Of a DNA stretch of 64,000 nucleotides, positions 55,889 to 64,000 are shown piece by piece. The number at the start of each line of letters is the position of its first letter. Position 1 is the first letter of the stretch. Location of the stretch: positions 1-64,000 of the forward strand of contig ONMF01000007.1 of NCBI GenBank assembly GCA_900318865.1, written 5' to 3'. The notes beneath the pieces were generated by a model. That model was given only the letters and a program-made list of their open reading frames with translations, ran no database searches and was not told the DNA's origin. Source of the DNA: an uncultured Prevotellaceae bacterium (GTDB taxonomy: Bacteria > Bacteroidota > Bacteroidia > Bacteroidales > Muribaculaceae). Position numbers and translations under genes: made by a program.

Positions 55889-57094
55889 ATGAAAAATATA
55901 TTTAAGTCATCTTTACTGCTTGCTTGCGGCGTGCTCATGCTCACCGCCTGCAGCGACGACAATGATTCGAACCCCACGCTGCTCAAGCCGGCGACGTTCA
56001 CCCTGAACACACCGGCCTACAGCACCGCGGGCATTGACCTGCAAACGTCTCAGACGGTGAACTTCACCTGGTCGCAGCCCGACTATGGTTTCCCCGCCGC
56101 CACCGAGTACGAGCTTCAGATTTCCAAGGACGGAAACTACACCGTCAGCGTAGCCCAAGCGGCTGCCGACGAGACGGGTGAAACTATGCCCAACTACACC
56201 AACATCGCCAACGTCTACCAAAACTGCAACGCTGCGGTTCCCGCTACCGAGATTGCCAATGCGCTGATGCAGTTCTACAAATGGAGCGACGGCGAACTGC
56301 CCGAGGAGGTCACTTTCTATGCTCGCGCATCGGCTGTGACCAAAGGCACCGAAAAAATCTACTCGAACAACGTGCAAGTCACCGTCAAGCCCTACTATGT
56401 GGAGCTGAGCGATGCTCCCATTGTGCTGTGGTACATGGTGGGCGACTGCTTTGTCAACGACAAAAACGAGGGCTGGAAGAACGAAAGTGGCGGTATCGGC
56501 AAAGGCCTCACACCGCTCCTGCCCAAGGTGGGCGCCGAGTTTGAGAAGACCACCGGCCTGGGTACGCTCGAATACACGGGCTACTTCCCCGCAGGCGCAC
56601 AGTTCAAGTTTGTCCAGGTTCCCGGTAGCTGGGATACCCAGATGAACTACACCAATGGCGACAACCTGCCCGACTACATCACCGATGAAGACAACGACAA
56701 CCACAACGTGGGTGTGAGCGAGGAAGGCTACTACACCATCACCATGGACACCAAGAACAACAAGTTCACCATCGCCAAGTACGAGGGAACAGTCAAGACG
56801 TTCGCGCAAATCTTCATGCCGGGCGACCACAACGAATGGGACATCACTGCCGCCATCAACCCGATGCTGCAAAAAGGCGAAGTGCACCAGTGGTTTGTCA
56901 CCGACTTCACCCTTGCCAAAGCAGCCGGCGTGAAATTCATGGATGGCACCAGTTCTTGGGATGTCAACTGGGGAGCCGCCGACTTCCCCTACGGCATCGG
57001 AACGCAAGGCGGAGCCAACATCCCCGTCAAGGCCGGTACCTACGACGTCTACTTCAACGACATCTCTGGAGTTTACTACTTTATCGAGAAATAA
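55889..57094 (+). CDS. susE: SusE-like outer-membrane starch-binding lipoprotein
   Basis: The 401-residue lipoprotein has a lipobox at Cys21 (MLTAC) followed by SDDND, an acidic run like the surface-export signal of Bacteroidetes lipoproteins. Residues about 28-130 match the SusE N-terminal domain (FTLNTPAYSTAGIDL, VNFTWSQPDYGFPAATEYELQ). Two starch-binding-like domains follow (PIVLWYMVGDCF..., then AQIFMPGDHNEWD). It would hold starch near SusC/D on the cell surface. Confidence 0.85.
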   Translation: MKNIFKSSLLLACGVLMLTACSDDNDSNPTLLKPATFTLNTPAYSTAGIDLQTSQTVNFTWSQPDYGFPAATEYELQISKDGNYTVSVAQAAADETGETMPNYTNIANVYQNCNAAVPATEIANALMQFYKWSDGELPEEVTFYARASAVTKGTEKIYSNNVQVTVKPYYVELSDAPIVLWYMVGDCFVNDKNEGWKNESGGIGKGLTPLLPKVGAEFEKTTGLGTLEYTGYFPAGAQFKFVQVPGSWDTQMNYTNGDNLPDYITDEDNDNHNVGVSEEGYYTITMDTKNNKFTIAKYEGTVKTFAQIFMPGDHNEWDITAAINPMLQKGEVHQWFVTDFTLAKAAGVKFMDGTSSWDVNWGAADFPYGIGTQGGANIPVKAGTYDVYFNDISGVYYFIEK

Positions 57095-57111
57095 CATCAG
57101 TTAACGGCACG

Positions 57112-57135
57112 CGGGGGCGCGCTATAACGCCCCCG
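57112..57135 (+). repeat. Hairpin between susE and susF
   Basis: CGGGGGCG (57112-57119) pairs with CGCCCCCG (57128-57135) over CGCTATAA-type loop sequence. No T-run follows. It lies between cotranscribed genes and may adjust the susE to susF ratio through mRNA stability. Confidence 0.6.
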
Positions 57136-57161
57136 TGAGCCTTAAAGACCAGACAAACGAT

Positions 57162-58574
57162 ATGAAAAAATTATTTTATATGCTGGGCATTGCCCTGCTG
57201 ATGACGAGCTGTAACGAGGACTTCAAGAACTGGAACGACCCGCAGAGCAACAGCGAATCGGCCAAGAACGTGGGCTTCACCGTGGCCAATGCTGCCGCTA
57301 TCAACTACGCTGAGCTTGAAGGTGACTCGGTGCAACTGTTTATCCCCACTGTCACGGTGCAGGACCAAGCCGTGAGCTCGTTTGTTGCCAAGCTCTACAA
57401 CGCTGACAAGAGTGCCAACTACGAAATCAAGGCCGATGAACAGGGACGCGTAGCACTTGCCGACCTGAAGGCCGCCGTGATTGCCCTCTACGGCAAGAAA
57501 CCGGTGGAACACGTGATTCCTTTGGATGTGACTGCCTACACCCTGGTCGCCGGACAGTCAATCATGAAAACGCTTGAGAACGCCGGTGCCGCCACCGTAA
57601 CGCTCACCGCGCCCTTCATCGCCGAGGGGTACTACCTCACCGGCGACATGTTCAAAGAGACCGGACAAGGCTCGGGATGGGATGTGGGCCACTCCTTCGC
57701 ATTCACCCATGTGGGTAACGAGGATGTCTACACCAACCCCACCTTCACCATCACCTTCGAGAACCCCTACGAGAACGCCTACTGGAAAATCATCCCCAAG
57801 AACAACTACGAGGGCGACTTCTGGCATGAGGGCGAAGACGGCGTCGTGGGTGTGGCCATCGACGGCGACGAGTCGCTGAGCGGCTCGCTCACCACCGACA
57901 GCCCCCAAGCCGGCAAACTCGTGGAACCCGGTTTCTACAAGATGACCATCAACATGGAGGACTACACCTACGAGATCATCAAGGTTGACTATCAGGAGTT
58001 CATCTATGAGATTGGCGACGAGAGCGGCTGGAGCACTTCGCATGCCCTGCGCAGCCCCAACATGGACGGCAACTACCGCGGCTTCTACTACCTCAACGGA
58101 GAGTACAAGTTCAAACCCAATGCCGACAACTGGACCGGCGACTGGGAATACGACGGCCCGCTGAACGACAACGCACCCTACGAGGGCTACTTCCGTGACG
58201 GCGGCAGCGGCAACTTCCCCGCAGCACCCGCGGCATTCTACCGCATCGACGCCTCGATGGAAACGATGTCCTACAAGCTCACGGCCATCAACACCGTGGG
58301 CATCATCGGCACGGCAACAGCCGGCGGATGGGACAGCGACACCGACCTCACCTGGAATGCCAGCAAGGGATGCTGGGAGGGCAAGAACATCGTCCTCACC
58401 GACGGCGAGTTCAAGTTCCGTGGCAATGACAACTGGGACGACCTCAACCTGGGTGGAGCACTCGACAACCTCACCACCGGCGGAGCCAACATCCAGGCCA
58501 CCGCAGGAACCTACGACATCGAGCTCTACGTCTCCTACGAGGGCAACCACTACTGCGTGATGACCCGCAAATAA
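57162..58574 (+). CDS. susF: SusF-like outer-membrane starch-binding lipoprotein
   Basis: The 470-residue lipoprotein has a lipobox at Cys17 (LMTSC) followed by NED. After a SusE/SusF-type N-domain (about 35-140), it carries starch-binding-like beta-sandwich modules: YYLTGDMFKETGQG (about 160-275), EFIYEIGDESGWSTS (about 275-385) and VGIIGTATAGGWDSD (about 385-470). The last closes with a GTYDIELYVS strand. The start at 57162 is chosen because it gives a normal lipoprotein signal; the frame opens upstream at a GTG inside the hairpin. It is the last gene before a strong terminator. Confidence 0.85.
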   Translation: MKKLFYMLGIALLMTSCNEDFKNWNDPQSNSESAKNVGFTVANAAAINYAELEGDSVQLFIPTVTVQDQAVSSFVAKLYNADKSANYEIKADEQGRVALADLKAAVIALYGKKPVEHVIPLDVTAYTLVAGQSIMKTLENAGAATVTLTAPFIAEGYYLTGDMFKETGQGSGWDVGHSFAFTHVGNEDVYTNPTFTITFENPYENAYWKIIPKNNYEGDFWHEGEDGVVGVAIDGDESLSGSLTTDSPQAGKLVEPGFYKMTINMEDYTYEIIKVDYQEFIYEIGDESGWSTSHALRSPNMDGNYRGFYYLNGEYKFKPNADNWTGDWEYDGPLNDNAPYEGYFRDGGSGNFPAAPAAFYRIDASMETMSYKLTAINTVGIIGTATAGGWDSDTDLTWNASKGCWEGKNIVLTDGEFKFRGNDNWDDLNLGGALDNLTTGGANIQATAGTYDIELYVSYEGNHYCVMTRK

Positions 58575-58596
58575 GGTCACACTCAGCAACCAACAA

Positions 58597-58630
58597 AAAG
58601 TGGCGGCGCCAATGGCCCGCCACTTTTTTT
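58597..58630 (+). terminator. Terminator of the susCDEF transcript
   Basis: GTGGCGG (58600-58606) pairs with CCGCCAC (58617-58623), continued by GCC/GGC around a short loop, and is followed by seven T residues. Confidence 0.85.
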
Positions 58631-58655
58631 GTCGTCACCCCGCCGAGAGGCCGAG

Positions 58656-58712
58656 CGGGTCGCAGACCCGATGTCTATAGGAAAACACCATGCAAGCAGG
58701 TCGGAGACCTGC
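58656..58712. repeat. Pair of small REP-like hairpins
   Basis: CGGGTC-GCA-GACCCG (58656-58670) and GCAGGTC-GGA-GACCTGC (58696-58712) are two related palindromes in the gene-free stretch between susF and the amylase. They resemble interspersed palindromic repeats. The remainder of 58631-58820 shows no gene. Confidence 0.55.
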
Positions 58713-58820
58713 GCAGCTTGGTGCCGCCACCACACCCAGCCGAAAGTGCCTCGAAAGAGGAACTTCCCCACCCACAGGAACGGAACACCGAACCATCCTT
58801 CATATGAATATAGATAGCGC

Positions 58821-58832
58821 GCAATCGTTTGC
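58821..58832. promoter_or_regulatory. LacI-type operator upstream of the amylase
   Basis: GCAATCGTTTGC is the exact reverse complement of the operator at 50789-50800, and the match extends through flanking bases (TGnGCAAACGATTGCnCG). Its centre is about 62 bp upstream of the amylase -7 box, the same distance as at susC. Confidence 0.78.
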
Positions 58833-58864
58833 ACAACGAATAAAAGCTAAAAAATCAGCGATTT

Positions 58865-58895
58865 TTGCAGCCAGAATGAAAAAATGTTATATTTG
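58865..58895 (+). promoter_or_regulatory. Promoter of the amylase gene
   Basis: TATATTTG at 58888-58895 with TTG at 58865-58867, 20 nt apart. The ATG is at 58951. Confidence 0.72.
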
Positions 58896-58950
58896 TGGGT
58901 TAAACACCGCATTTTTAGACTAAAACAAATCTACATAAAAACTTTACACA

Positions 58951-61900
58951 ATGAAAAAACTAATTACCACCGCATTTTTGGCCGTGCTGATCACGACCAC
59001 AGCCCTGGCACAGGGCTGGCCTGCCAACTACGGCGGCGTGATGCTTCAAGGCTTCTTCTGGGACAGTTGGACACCCACCCCCATCAATAGTCCTCGAGGC
59101 GGAGCACTGAACTTCTTAGACTCCAACACCTTTGGGCTACAAGATGGCTACACCTGGGCCACCATGTACGGTGCCGGCTGGGGCGATGCCGAAGAGTGGC
59201 AAGTGCCTCTCACCACCTGGAATAGCCTCATCGCGCACAAGAATGAGATAGCACCGTTCATCGACCTGCTGTGGCTGCCGCAGAGCGGCTCCACCATCTG
59301 CCCGCCCACCACACGGTTCAACAAGAGCCAGGACACCAGCGGCCGCAATGCCTGGCGCGCATGGCGAAAGGGCCAATACTACGAATACACGAACGACATG
59401 GACATCAACCAGCCCGACTGCATGGGCTTCGTGCCGGTATTCTACTTCCATCACGGCACCAATGGCACCGACAATCCCTGGACCTACACCTACAGATGGG
59501 GAAGCCAAAGTGATGACGAAACCAAAACTTTTGTGCCCAAATCCTACTTTGGCACCGAGCCTGAGCTGCGCCAGCTCATCAGCGAGTACAGGGCTGCCGG
59601 AACCGGAGCCGTGGAGGACGTGGTGGCCAATCACCGCGGCTGCTTCGGCACCTGGAATTTTGTGAACGACAACGGCAACATCACCTATAATTCCTCCAAG
59701 GCCAATCTCGACTTCCCCGAAGAGGACTATACCGGCCAGTTTGCCCATTTGGGGTGGGACGCCATTCTCGCAGGCCAAACGAACCAAGGTACCGAGCGGA
59801 TTGCCTGGGACCTGCAGGACGTGTGCAGTGACGACGAGAGTGCCGGTGCCGGCGGCAACCCCCAGGGCGGCTGGGACTGCGGTGGCAAGGGCGAGTGGGC
59901 ACGCGACATCCAGCACCACAACCCCAACACCCGCGCCAAGGTGGTCAAGTACCTCGACTACTTGAGAAACAGCCTGGGATACTTAGGCTTCCGCTACGAC
60001 TATGCCATGGGCTTCGAGGGAATTCATTATGCCGAGTACAACTCCATTCTGCGCCCGCCCTTCAGCGTGGGCGAATACTGGGGCTCGCAGACCGACATCT
60101 CGGGATGGATTGCCAGCACCTACATGAATGGAGCAAACCAAAGCGCGGCATTCGACTTCCCGCTGATGAGCAAAATCAACGAGGCCTTCAACGACGGCCA
60201 TTACCGCTGGCTCAGGGATGCCGGCCTCATCGGCGACCATGACATGCGCCGCTATGCCGTCACCTTCGTTGACAACCACGACACGTTCAAGGACCTGCCC
60301 ACCGACGGCAGCAACTACGACTATCAGCACCGCACCAACCGCAGCATCGAGGAGGCCAACGCCTTCATCCTGGCCATGCCCGGCACGCCGTGCTTGTTCT
60401 ATCCGCACTTCATGCACCCCGATTGGCACGACCACATCTGCAACATGATCAAGGCACGCCGCGCGGCAGGCGTGCACAACATGAGCGAAATCCTGTCGTG
60501 CACCGAGACCGGCAATGACGGTATCACATGGATTGTGGAAGGAACCCACGGCAACGTGTGCCTGCAACTGGGCGATGCCGCCGGCGGCGACACGCCGCAA
60601 GGCTATCAAGAAGTTTTCCACACATCCATCTGCCGCTACAGTATCACCAGCGGTCTTGACTGGCAGAACAACGTCAAAGATGGACTTATTATCGGTTATC
60701 CCATCGTGAGCCGAGGCACTTGCGCCTTTAGCGGCTCCATCACCATCAACGTGAAACCCTCGCTCAACGGGGTCACACTGGTCTACACCACCGACGGAAC
60801 CGAGCCCACCACGGCCACCCAGAACCGCATCATTGACCCCAGCGGCGAAAACCTCACCTTCACCGAGACCACCCAACTCAAGGTGGGTGTCATTGCGGTC
60901 AACAAAGACAATGTGCCCAGTGTGCAAAGCGTACAGACTTTCACCTACGCCAAGACCGACGAGGCCAACTCGGTGACCATCTATGTCAAGGCCGACGATG
61001 CCCCCAACCTGTACCTGTGGAACAACAACAACACCTACTTCCCCAACGGGGCATGGGCCGGCGAAAAAACCGACCAGATAAAGACCATCAAGGGCGTGAA
61101 CTGGCACTGCAAGACCTTCCCCCTGCCCGATTACAACAATGGTGAGTACTATAACCTCAAAATCAACTGGGACGGCAATTCTGAGTCACACACCATCAGT
61201 GGCATCACCAGCGACCGCTTCTTCACCTATGCCAACGGCCAGCCCATTGATGTGACCAACGATTACATCAGCACCTTGCTCAGTCTCAAGGCCGACAAGG
61301 AAGCCGGTGTGTACGACGGCGATGTGGACGTGAACCTCACCGCCAGCGACCCGACCCTGACCATCGTTTATACCACCAATGGCAGCCAGCCCACCTCGAG
61401 TAGCGCACGGTTCACCGGCAACGGCACAGTCAAGATCACCGGCGCGGGCACCCATGTGCTGCGCGCAGCTCTGCTGGTCGACGGCCAGGTGATGAATGAA
61501 ATCACCCGCACCTACGTCATCGAGAACGTCGCCGCCAACGGCACCCGCATCTTCGTGCGCGCAACGAGCGCTCCGCACTTGTTCATCTACAACGCCGTCA
61601 CCAGCGACCAGGGAAGTGCCAACTGGCCGGGCATGGAGTTAACCCAAACCGTACAGGACGAGAAAGGCTACACCTGGTACTACTACGAGAACGAGAACCT
61701 GAGCTCATGCGACATCGTGCTGAGCAACGGTAACAGCGGCGCCAGCAACCAGACCGAGAACATCTACGGCGTGAGCGGCGACCGCTACTACGTGTTCAAC
61801 GGCAGAAACTACTACCTCGATGTCACCGACCTGGTTCACAAGTCTTATTTCCTGTTCGAGCCCGGTACGAGCCAATGGCTGCAGGCTGCCGCAAAAATCA

Positions 61901-63168
61901 AACTCTATGAGAAGACTGTGAGCGAAGGCCTCAACAACTACGCCATGTTCTTGGTGCAGCTGAAGGACGGCACCACCTATACCGGTGATAATTTCAAGAA
62001 AATAGGTGGCAGCAATGGCGGTAATGATGTGTTCTTGTGGTACAACGACAACTACACATCCGGCTCAGATGAAGCCATGACGTTCAAGCGAATGGATCCG
62101 AATAATGAGTTTGATGAAAGGAGCTCGGATCAAGGTGGAGGTCAATGGAACTATACCAATACCACTTACACCAAGGGTGGCTACTATTACATTGATGGCA
62201 GCTTTAATGTGGCTCTTGGTAACGACAACTACGACAACTTCAAGTACCCGAGCGTGACGCACAAGATTGGCGACATCAACGAGGGCATGCTCTATGAGAT
62301 TGAGAACGGCGGCAACGACAACGTAGGTAAATTCTTCACCGTGAGCGAGAACCTCACCGTGGGCTATGTGGATGCCGACAACAGCACCGTCTATGCCTAC
62401 AATGCCAGCACCCGACCCACCGAGCAGGTGCCCGCCCTGGCCATCGACTACATGAACACCCTGGGCCACGCCACCGCACAGCGCGACTGGGTGAAAATCA
62501 CCGGCTTCGACTACATCAGCGACTTCAACAATGGCGACGTGCTGAGCAACGTCACCGGCGAATACACCGATGCCATCAATCCCACCCTGCGCCTGGTGGT
62601 CGACCCCATCAAGGCCGGCAGCGGCACAGAAGAGCTGAACACCTATTCACCCTGCAACTTCCAATCGAGCCAAACGCAAGTTTCGGACAACGGAAACACC
62701 TACTTCTTCTTCCGTCCGCAAGCCAACGAGGTGGCCCACATCATGGGCGCCATCTATTTGGGCGAAGGCATCTTCGAGGTACCCACCCGCCAGACGCTTA
62801 AGAATGGTACGGTTATCAATGGTGCTGAACTCGAAGGCAGTATCACGGTCGATGTTAAAGGTGTGGACCTGCCCAACAGTGCCATTGGCAAGGTGGTTGA
62901 GTTTGATGCAATCATTTCTCGCACCGGCGGCGGCAGTGGCATGCCGCGTCGCATCGCAGGTGAGGGCTACAGCATCAAGGCCATCAGTGCAAACGCTCCC
63001 CACGACGTCACCACAGCAGTGTCCGACGTCAAGCAGGCCGCCGAGGTGGCAAGCGTGCGCTTCATGAACCTGGCCGGACAAGTCTCCAGCCAGCCGTTCA
63101 CCGGCTTGAACATCGTGGTCACCACCATGACCGACGGCAGCGTCACCACCAAGAAAGTGTTCAAGTAA
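58951..63168 (+). CDS. Very large secreted GH13 alpha-amylase with starch-binding modules
   Basis: The 1405-residue enzyme has a Sec signal peptide (ends TTTALAQ) and no lipobox. The GH13 domain (about 24-585) has the four family regions: VEDVVANH (His228), GFRYDYAMG with nucleophile Asp350, FSVGEYW with acid/base Glu375 and FVDNHDT with Asp444. Then come a chitobiase-like domain (about 590-675), a CBM26-like starch-binding module (675-765), a second chitobiase-like domain (786-850) and a second CBM26-like module (864-955). About 970-1350 is a large region I do not recognise. The final ~45 residues are the tail shared with BtuH and the giant B12-locus protein (FMNLAGQVSSQPFTGLN). It has its own LacI-operator promoter. 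Unlike SusG it is not a lipoprotein, so it must be retained or released by another route. Confidence 0.9.
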   Translation: MKKLITTAFLAVLITTTALAQGWPANYGGVMLQGFFWDSWTPTPINSPRGGALNFLDSNTFGLQDGYTWATMYGAGWGDAEEWQVPLTTWNSLIAHKNEIAPFIDLLWLPQSGSTICPPTTRFNKSQDTSGRNAWRAWRKGQYYEYTNDMDINQPDCMGFVPVFYFHHGTNGTDNPWTYTYRWGSQSDDETKTFVPKSYFGTEPELRQLISEYRAAGTGAVEDVVANHRGCFGTWNFVNDNGNITYNSSKANLDFPEEDYTGQFAHLGWDAILAGQTNQGTERIAWDLQDVCSDDESAGAGGNPQGGWDCGGKGEWARDIQHHNPNTRAKVVKYLDYLRNSLGYLGFRYDYAMGFEGIHYAEYNSILRPPFSVGEYWGSQTDISGWIASTYMNGANQSAAFDFPLMSKINEAFNDGHYRWLRDAGLIGDHDMRRYAVTFVDNHDTFKDLPTDGSNYDYQHRTNRSIEEANAFILAMPGTPCLFYPHFMHPDWHDHICNMIKARRAAGVHNMSEILSCTETGNDGITWIVEGTHGNVCLQLGDAAGGDTPQGYQEVFHTSICRYSITSGLDWQNNVKDGLIIGYPIVSRGTCAFSGSITINVKPSLNGVTLVYTTDGTEPTTATQNRIIDPSGENLTFTETTQLKVGVIAVNKDNVPSVQSVQTFTYAKTDEANSVTIYVKADDAPNLYLWNNNNTYFPNGAWAGEKTDQIKTIKGVNWHCKTFPLPDYNNGEYYNLKINWDGNSESHTISGITSDRFFTYANGQPIDVTNDYISTLLSLKADKEAGVYDGDVDVNLTASDPTLTIVYTTNGSQPTSSSARFTGNGTVKITGAGTHVLRAALLVDGQVMNEITRTYVIENVAANGTRIFVRATSAPHLFIYNAVTSDQGSANWPGMELTQTVQDEKGYTWYYYENENLSSCDIVLSNGNSGASNQTENIYGVSGDRYYVFNGRNYYLDVTDLVHKSYFLFEPGTSQWLQAAAKIKLYEKTVSEGLNNYAMFLVQLKDGTTYTGDNFKKIGGSNGGNDVFLWYNDNYTSGSDEAMTFKRMDPNNEFDERSSDQGGGQWNYTNTTYTKGGYYYIDGSFNVALGNDNYDNFKYPSVTHKIGDINEGMLYEIENGGNDNVGKFFTVSENLTVGYVDADNSTVYAYNASTRPTEQVPALAIDYMNTLGHATAQRDWVKITGFDYISDFNNGDVLSNVTGEYTDAINPTLRLVVDPIKAGSGTEELNTYSPCNFQSSQTQVSDNGNTYFFFRPQANEVAHIMGAIYLGEGIFEVPTRQTLKNGTVINGAELEGSITVDVKGVDLPNSAIGKVVEFDAIISRTGGGSGMPRRIAGEGYSIKAISANAPHDVTTAVSDVKQAAEVASVRFMNLAGQVSSQPFTGLNIVVTTMTDGSVTTKKVFK

Positions 63169-63191
63169 CATCACACTCCACATTCTTCATC

Positions 63192-63226
63192 AGGCGGCAG
63201 TCCTCCACTCCGGGGGGCTGCCGCCT
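63192..63226 (+). terminator. Hairpin after the amylase gene
   Basis: AGGCGGCAG (63192-63200) pairs with CTGCCGCCT (63218-63226) and more G-C pairs lie inside. The following T-tract is weak. Confidence 0.6.
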
Positions 63227-63313
63227 CTACGTTAGAAGGGGAACTCAACTCATCCCCTAAGCCAGGGGAGGTGCCCGTCAGGGCGGAGGAGTGTGTAATC
63301 CTGCGTGGCGGCC

Positions 63314-63447
63314 AGCGTCGCAGGTTGGCACACGCCCCCGGCCCTTAGCTGCTCCCCTAAGTTAGGGGAGCTGTCGCGAAGCGACTGAGGAGTGTGTCCC
63401 TCCTGCATGGAGGCCAGCGTCGCCGGGTGGCACACGCCCCCGGCCCT
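63314..63447. repeat. 134-bp direct repeat, copy 1
   Basis: Runs from AGCGTCGCAGGTTGG to ACGCCCCCGGCCCT and matches 63801-63934 without gaps, differing at only a handful of positions. It contains short palindromes CTCCCCTAAGTTAGGGGAG and GTCGCGAAGCGAC, seen again in other parts of the block. Confidence 0.88.
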
Positions 63448-63542
63448 TCGGGCCACCCCCTCTATCTTAGAAGGGGAACTCAAATCCTCCCCTAAGCTGG
63501 GAGGGGGAATCGGGATGGTGATGCGTCGAAGACGCATCATTT

Positions 63543-63766
63543 GACAGAGCCCCATGTTTCGGCGCCGACGGCGGCAAACATGGGGTTGATGATGACGGTT
63601 TCACCGATTGTTCCTCGCAGAGGCACAATCAATACGCCCGGTGCCGGCCCCACCGGCAATGCAGCGTTTTTTGGGGTGGTGGGTTGTGCCTCTTCGAGGA
63701 ACGCCCGCCCGGTGGCCGTTTCCCCCGGGTTTGGCGCATCCATGCGCCGAAACCCGGGGCTCTGTC
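63543..63766. repeat. 224-bp palindromic element with hairpin ends
   Basis: The outer ends are inverted repeats (GACAGAGCCCC at 63543-63553; GGGGCTCTGTC at 63756-63766). Each end holds its own hairpin: CCCCATGTTT/AAACATGGGG (63550-63585) and CCCCGGGTTT/AAACCCGGGG (63723-63759). An inner pair of 19-nt arms (63610-63628 with 63684-63702, one mismatch) completes a nested fold. Short open frames cross it but look like by-products of the symmetry. It may be a non-autonomous mobile element or structured RNA. Confidence 0.7.
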
Positions 63767-63800
63767 AGCTTGTGCGTCGTCGACGCACGTTTGATGCGCC

Positions 63801-63934
63801 AGCGTCGCCGGGTGGCACACGCCCCCGGCCCTTAGCTGCTCCCCTAAGTTAGGGGAGCTGTCGCGAAGCGACTGAGGAGTGTGTCACTCCTGGGTGGAGG
63901 CCAGCGTCGCCGGGTGGCACACGCCCCCGGCCCT
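63801..63934. repeat. 134-bp direct repeat, copy 2
   Basis: Second copy of 63314-63447, offset by 487 bp. Further partial units (CCCCTAAGTTAGGGG) continue to the window end at 64000, so the repeat block is cut by the window edge. No gene is seen from 63169 to 64000. Confidence 0.88.
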
Positions 63935-64000
63935 CCGGACCACCCCCTCTATCTTAGAGGGGGAGTTCAACAGCTCCCCTAAGTTAGGGGAAAGGCTACG

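Noticed and set aside
63537..63852. Short open frames on both strands across the palindromic element
   Set aside because: They exist on both strands because of the symmetry, cross several hairpins and lack start signals.
63181..64000. CRISPR array
   Set aside because: The repeats are long, few and palindromic, with no regular 30-40 nt spacers and no cas genes nearby.

Overview
The window is a chromosomal segment of a GC-rich member of the Bacteroidales, most likely a gut Muribaculaceae or close relative (the family is inference). Three things support the order: Bacteroidetes-type promoters (TAnnTTTG near -7 with TTG about 19-20 nt upstream) occur in front of many genes; there is a complete SusC/SusD/SusE/SusF polysaccharide system; and rpsU, a Xer recombinase, hpf, a tRNA cluster, tuf, tRNA-Trp, secE, nusG, rplK, rplA, rplJ, rplL, rpoB and rpoC follow one another on one strand.

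Layout. (1) 0.2-11.4 kb, + strand: a cobalamin-riboswitch-led vitamin B12 capture operon with a BtuB-type TonB receptor, a BtuG-type beta-propeller lipoprotein, a secreted protein with a dockerin-like tail, and a 2146-residue surface protein carrying a BtuH-type DUF4465 domain. (2) 11.5-18.5 kb, +: topA, overlapped by a gene for a receiver/ATP-grasp protein that looks like a PEP synthase but lacks the phosphohistidine and barrel domains, then a long coiled-coil protein. (3) 18.5-22 kb, -: anaerobic ribonucleotide reductase nrdD-nrdG and a small membrane protein. (4) 22.3-23.9 kb, +: a second cobalamin riboswitch in front of a stand-alone BtuH-like gene. (5) 24-40.4 kb, -: the transcription/translation cluster rpsU to rpoC with five tRNA genes, interrupted by a MINPP/phytase-like phosphatase with its own promoter. 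(6) 40.6-43.5 kb: an AT-rich island with a BspA-type leucine-rich-repeat protein and a small gene, bounded by 33-bp direct repeats. (7) 43.5-50.7 kb: a beta-barrel-like protein, an ECF sigma factor with a four-TM partner, then lacI-type regulator, PafA-type phosphatase, aminopeptidase P and a gamma-carbonic-anhydrase-like protein in one minus-strand run. (8) 51-63.2 kb, +: susCDEF-like genes and a very large secreted alpha-amylase. (9) 63.2-64 kb: a noncoding block of repeats and palindromes.

How the parts work together. Two loci are built for scarce-nutrient capture. Both B12 transcripts start with a cobalamin riboswitch, so B12 excess should shut off the outer-membrane receptor and the surface binders together. 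The starch locus pairs a surface receptor complex (SusC/D plus SusE/F-like lipoproteins) with a secreted amylase. An identical 12-bp LacI-type operator lies over the lacI promoter and at the same distance upstream of the susC and amylase promoters, pointing to one regulon with activation of the targets and feedback on the regulator. Three otherwise unrelated secreted proteins, from both B12 loci and the starch locus, end in the same ~40-residue tail, which suggests a common export or anchoring route.

Limits: all calls are from reading the sequence; no database search, structure prediction or folding program was run.
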